Assembly (NCBI GenBank): GCA_016927095.1
Contig: JAFGNI010000139.1
Location: 1-17,116 of the forward strand
DNA length: 17,116 nucleotides
Direction: 5' to 3'
Origin: Anaerolineae bacterium
GTDB lineage: Bacteria > Chloroflexota > Anaerolineae > B4-G1 > SLSP01
Positions 14,141 to 17,116 of this stretch are shown here, piece after piece. Each line of letters starts with the position of its first letter. The first letter of the stretch is position 1. The position numbers and the translations under genes are program-made. Under the pieces are notes generated by a model, which was not told the DNA's origin, ran no database searches, and saw only the letters and a list, made by a program, of their open reading frames with translations.

Positions 14141-14239
14141 TGTCTACCTCCACTATTCTATTGTTTCCGGACTCGCGTGTCGCCGACGGCCCCACATTCG
14201 CAGCGGCTTAGGCGCAAAAACACAACGAGCGACTGCTTT

Positions 14240-14245
14240 ATTATA
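14240..14245 (-). promoter_or_regulatory. Possible -10 box for the secreted-protein gene
   Basis: On the minus strand TATAAT occurs 100 bases before the ATG at 14140, immediately after the rsgA stop. No convincing -35 is found 16-18 bases upstream (TGGGGC at best), so this is a weak call for a second promoter inside the cluster. Confidence 0.3.
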
Positions 14246-14247
14246 GC

Positions 14248-15228
14248 TCAATCTTCGTCGATGCCCCACCAGTACATATCGGCGAGTTTGCGATGCTCCT
14301 GGTGGAGCCGGACGTAGCTCTCGTAACGATGCTCATCAATCTTGTCAGCCTCAAGTGCTTCGAGCACTGCGCAGCCGGGCTCAACGGTGTGGCTGCAGTC
14401 GGAGAAGGCACAATCGGGGACATACGGGGCGATATCGGGGAAATAGGCATCAATCTCCTCGGGGTCGAGATCGAAGAGTGCGAGGGCACGGATACCGGGG
14501 GTATCTGCGACCCAGCCGCCCACTTTCAGCGGCACCAGTTCGGCTACGGTTGTCGCGTGGCGCCCTTTCCCAGTAGTGCCACTGACCTGCATGACACGCT
14601 GTCCTAGACCGGGCTCCAGCGCGTTCAAGAGGCTGGATTTTCCGACACCTGAGGGCCCAATCAGCGCCGAAATCTTGCCCTGCAGCAAGCTGCGCAACTC
14701 GCCGACACCGGTGCCGTTCGCGGCGCTGGTGTAAAGCACGCGGTAGCCGATCTGTTCATAGATGCCGAATAGCTCCTTCGCCGCCGGCATTCCGACCAGG
14801 TCGGTCTTGTTAGCACAGACAAAGGGAGGAATCCCCTGACGTTCCGCGCCGACTAACAACCGGTCCAGCATTCTGAGGCGTGGCTCTGGCTCTGCGCAGG
14901 CGATCACAAAGACCACCTGGTCGGGGTTCGCGATGATAACCTGCTCTTGTTCTCTGAGATAGCCGCGACGGTCCCATCGCCGGGACCCCCGTCCAGACGC
15001 GAGGGGCTTGAGCCTCGAAAGCGCGCGCTTTCGTTCGTAGACGTCCTCTACAACGTAGCTCCCATCGGCCAGCGCTTCCCATTTCACACGGTCCCCGACC
15101 GCGACAATCGTTGTGTCGCTGCGTTCCTTTTTCAGTCGCCCCCGGATGCGGGCAGTGATCTGGTCTCCATCTTCTGTCAAGACCGTGTAGAAGCCGCTCT
15201 GCGATTTGATGACAAGCCCGTCGTTCAG
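14248..15228 (-). CDS. rsgA: Ribosome small-subunit-dependent GTPase A, probable CTG start
   Basis: RsgA is a circularly permuted GTPase that checks late maturation of the 30S subunit. Counting from the CTG at 15228, the 326-residue protein has an OB-fold beginning LNDGLVIKSQSGFYTV, then the permuted order NKTD (G4, 140-143), GPSGVGKSS (G1, 191-199) and DTPG (G3, 242-245), followed by a zinc-binding CX4CXHX5C (Cys273, Cys278, His280, Cys286). The first standard start codon in frame is TTG 15180, but the 16 residues before it match the conserved RsgA N-terminus. The frame is closed upstream by a TGA, with no ATG, GTG or TTG between. CTG 15228 has GAGGGGG 7 bases before it. The gene heads the minus-strand cluster and is divergent from the peptidase gene. 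Confidence 0.93.
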   Translation of the reverse strand: MNDGLVIKSQSGFYTVLTEDGDQITARIRGRLKKERSDTTIVAVGDRVKWEALADGSYVVEDVYERKRALSRLKPLASGRGSRRWDRRGYLREQEQVIIANPDQVVFVIACAEPEPRLRMLDRLLVGAERQGIPPFVCANKTDLVGMPAAKELFGIYEQIGYRVLYTSAANGTGVGELRSLLQGKISALIGPSGVGKSSLLNALEPGLGQRVMQVSGTTGKGRHATTVAELVPLKVGGWVADTPGIRALALFDLDPEEIDAYFPDIAPYVPDCAFSDCSHTVEPGCAVLEALEADKIDEHRYESYVRLHQEHRKLADMYWWGIDED

Positions 15229-15293
15229 GTATCTTCCCCCTCATCTCTATCGTGCGCACTGGGCGAGGCCGACGCTCCGTGGGGAGCATCTAG

Positions 15294-15321
15294 ATTCTAC
15301 CTGCTGCCGCGATCGGGGCAA
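15294..15321 (-). promoter_or_regulatory. Possible sigma-70 promoter for rsgA
   Basis: Reading the minus strand, TTGCCC (15321-15316) and TAGAAT (15299-15294) are separated by 16 bases. They lie about 65 bases upstream of the proposed CTG start. The match is moderate and the -35 overlaps an 8-bp inverted repeat. Confidence 0.35.
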
Positions 15322-15335
15322 CTCGCCAGTTGCCC
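15316..15335. repeat. 8-bp inverted repeat over the putative rsgA -35 box
   Basis: GGGCAACT and AGTTGCCC pair exactly around the loop CGCC. Its overlap with the candidate -35 element suggests an operator, though short palindromes of this size also occur by chance. Confidence 0.4.
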
Positions 15336-15429
15336 GGCCTGCCGCAACCCGTGGCATCCCTCAAGGTGCTGGTCGGGGATGCGAAGCCCCTAGCTCATCA
15401 TGAAACCCACTCTCATGAATGACATTTTG

Positions 15430-15458
15430 TTGACTTCAGCGCCGATTACACTTATACT
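15430..15458 (+). promoter_or_regulatory. Near-consensus sigma-70 promoter for the M23 peptidase gene
   Basis: TTGACT (15430-15435) and TATACT (15453-15458) are separated by exactly 17 bases. Each differs from consensus at one position. It lies 96 bases before the start codon in an otherwise GC-rich genome, which makes the match notable. Confidence 0.7.
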
Positions 15459-15484
15459 AAGGAGGTCACCTTGTCTTCACGCAA

Positions 15485-15502
15485 CTGTAACGAAACTGTA
15501 AC
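15485..15502 (+). promoter_or_regulatory. Pho-box-like direct repeat
   Basis: CTGTAAC is repeated exactly with 4 bases (GAAA) between, an 11-bp pitch. This is the layout of PhoB/PhoP-type response regulator sites (CTGTCAT repeated every 11 bp in E. coli). It lies 27 bases after the -10 box and 52 bases before the ATG, so it would either repress that promoter or serve another one. The regulator is not known. Confidence 0.45.
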
Positions 15503-15554
15503 ACACTAAGAGCAGCGCGAATCCCTAGCCTCGGCCGAGAAGAGGAGGCACGCT

Positions 15555-17116
15555 ATGGCTTTCCGCATGCGCTGGCCCACTTCGCGAAACGTCATCCGTC
15601 AGCGGTTCGGGGAGCATCCAGCGGTCTACAACAAGTTCGGTCTTCCGGGCCACGAAGGTGTGGATTTGGTCGCGCCCTATGGGAGCGCGGTCTCGGCTGC
15701 GGCCGATGGGTTTGTGAGCGATGTGCGGTTGGACGGCTTCTCCGATCCCATGTTGAAGCCGTATGGCAACCAGGTGCGCCTCCAGCACGTGGATGGCTAT
15801 GAGACCATCTATGCCCATCTCTCCCAGGTCGTGGTGGTGCGCGGGCAGCTTGTGAAGGCCGGACAGGTCATTGGTTTGGCCGGCGACACAGGCCACGCGG
15901 CGGGGCCGCACCTGCACCTGGGGCTGAAGCATTACGGCGCCACGGTCAACGGTGAGACGGCTTATCCCTACGACCTCATCGACCCTGAGCCCTTCCTGCG
16001 CAATGGACCAGATGACGATGTCGCGGCTTTTGACGCCGGTGAGCCGTCGATGCAGGTGGAAGTCGACAGCGTCGAGCTCGGGTTCTTGAACCTCCACGTG
16101 CTGCCCCGGAGGGATGCGGACATCCTGCAGAGCGTGGCTCACGGGGCCCTATTGGATGCACTCGAGGACGCCGCAGCGGTCCGGCGCAAGGTTGGGACCC
16201 AGGGTCAGTGGCTGTGGGTGCGAACGCCCGACGGGACGCGGGGTTGGGCGCCGGCATGGTATGTGAAGCTGCCTGATGGCGTCCCGGAGCCGCCAGAGGA
16301 TCTGGACTCGCTGGTGGTGGTAGTGGTGGACAGCCCTGACGAGGTGGTGTGGCTACGCAAGGGCCCGGGGGTGGCCTTCCCGAAGGTGATCAGGCTGCGG
16401 CATGGGACGTCGTTGCGGGCGCTACAGGCGTTGGGGGTGGTCGAAGACAGGGTGGGACAGCGGGGGGCGTGGCTGCGGGTTCTGGCGCCCACGGGGGATG
16501 TGGGGTATTGTGAGGCATGGCATCTGAAGGTGGTGCCCTTCGGCGAGAAGCCGGTGCTCCCGGAGCCGCCCATCGGGGAGCCGACCGAGCATGTGGTCGT
16601 CGATAGCCCGGATCTGGGGCTGCGGCTGCGGGCGGGTCCTGGGACGAACTATGAGAAGGTGTGGTGGATGCCACACGGGATGGTCCTGAGCTCGCTCGAG
16701 GATCCGGACGAGACGGGGGCGAAGGTGGGCCGGTTCGATGCGTGGATTCACGTGCGCACGCCCGCACACCATGAGGGGTACGCGGCTGCGTGGTATCTGC
16801 GCCATCCCGACGCGCAGGACGAACGGCAGCGCGTCAACGCTGCCGAGCTGCCCAAGGGGCTGTCGCCGCACATTTTCGGGATCCACGCGGTCTCGGTGGC
16901 GGACGATGCTTACACGCGCGAGGGGATCCAGAGCCTGTATGCGGGAACGGGCAAGCAGGGGTGGATCCTGTTCACGGAGATCTGCGGGCGGCACGCGCAC
17001 ACGATCCGGTTGGTACCCGAGATCCGCCAGCGGCTGTGGGCTTGGGCCGAGGCGGGCTACGGGGTGATCGTGCGGCTGAACCACGGCTATGAGCCCGGCG
17101 GGACGCTGCCGGAGTC
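15555..17116 (+). CDS. M23 family peptidase with three SH3-like domains and a TIM-barrel-like domain, 3' end cut by window
   Basis: The first 520 residues are visible; the gene runs off the right edge. Residues about 15-145 form a LytM/M23 zinc peptidase domain: His33 and Asp37 in GHEGVDL, His88 in YAHLS, and His119 and His121 in GPHLHL, all the expected metal and catalytic positions for cutting peptidoglycan cross-bridges. Three SH3-like repeats follow at about 165-238, 253-327 and 345-415, the last with LGLRLRAGPGTNYEKV. From about 431, LPKGLSPHIFGIHAVS and GWILFTEICG look like the first strands of a glycosidase-type barrel. AGGAGG lies 6 bases before ATG 15555. The N-terminus (MAFRMRWPTSRNVIRQRFGE) shows no signal peptide or membrane helix, so how it reaches the wall is unclear. 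A strong promoter and Pho-box-like repeat lie upstream. Confidence 0.85.
   Translation, partial: MAFRMRWPTSRNVIRQRFGEHPAVYNKFGLPGHEGVDLVAPYGSAVSAAADGFVSDVRLDGFSDPMLKPYGNQVRLQHVDGYETIYAHLSQVVVVRGQLVKAGQVIGLAGDTGHAAGPHLHLGLKHYGATVNGETAYPYDLIDPEPFLRNGPDDDVAAFDAGEPSMQVEVDSVELGFLNLHVLPRRDADILQSVAHGALLDALEDAAAVRRKVGTQGQWLWVRTPDGTRGWAPAWYVKLPDGVPEPPEDLDSLVVVVVDSPDEVVWLRKGPGVAFPKVIRLRHGTSLRALQALGVVEDRVGQRGAWLRVLAPTGDVGYCEAWHLKVVPFGEKPVLPEPPIGEPTEHVVVDSPDLGLRLRAGPGTNYEKVWWMPHGMVLSSLEDPDETGAKVGRFDAWIHVRTPAHHEGYAAAWYLRHPDAQDERQRVNAAELPKGLSPHIFGIHAVSVADDAYTREGIQSLYAGTGKQGWILFTEICGRHAHTIRLVPEIRQRLWAWAEAGYGVIVRLNHGYEPGGTLPE

Noticed and set aside
13424..14317. Plus-strand open frame of 297 codons opposite the secreted-protein gene
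   Set aside because: The minus strand has a signal peptide and a good ribosome binding site; the plus frame looks like composition-driven noise.
15459..15509. Possible 12-residue leader peptide (AAGGAGG then TTG at 15471)
   Set aside because: The Shine-Dalgarno-like bases lie directly after the -10 box, so they would not be fully transcribed from the identified promoter.
15525..16142. Minus-strand open frame opposite the M23 domain
   Set aside because: The plus strand carries all M23 catalytic residues, which excludes the opposite frame as the main gene.

Overview
The window looks like chromosomal DNA of a GC-rich bacterium, most probably an uncultured member of the Chloroflexota (Anaerolineae-like). 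That placement is inference. It rests on the overall protein flavour, especially the M23 peptidase/SH3/TIM-barrel-like protein at the right end and the large membrane-anchored alpha-2-macroglobulin. No rRNA or other marker gene is present to confirm it. I see no phage, IS element, CRISPR array or tRNA.

Left part (1-3012, + strand): an oxygen-sensitive class III ribonucleotide reductase module in three pieces. These are a large NrdD catalytic protein that stops just after its metal-site region, a 58-residue protein carrying the glycyl-radical motif that normally forms the NrdD C-terminus, and the radical-SAM activase NrdG. Strong hairpins and a 48-bp dispersed repeat lie on both sides of nrdG.

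Centre (3447-8420, + strand): a 1657-residue alpha-2-macroglobulin-like protein with an N-terminal membrane anchor and an intact CxEQ thioester motif. Six predicted transmembrane helices are inserted where the protease bait region lies in animal and E. coli homologues. Downstream is a 280-bp spacer with two kinds of 7-bp tandem repeat and a perfect 17-bp hairpin.

Right-centre (8700-10429, + strand): two short-chain dehydrogenases overlapping by ATGA, facing a convergent minus-strand cluster (15228 down to 10545). In transcription order that cluster is the ribosome-assembly GTPase RsgA, a secreted protein of unknown function, an aldo/keto reductase, a PlsC-type acyltransferase and a second aldo/keto reductase. 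Small gaps suggest at least part of it is one operon. RsgA appears to start at a CTG codon.

Right end (15555 to the edge, + strand): an M23 peptidase with three SH3-like repeats and the start of a TIM-barrel-like domain, cut by the window edge. Its upstream region holds a near-consensus sigma-70 promoter and a direct repeat laid out like a Pho box.

The two observations most worth following are the split NrdD and the membrane-spanning insertion in the macroglobulin bait region.
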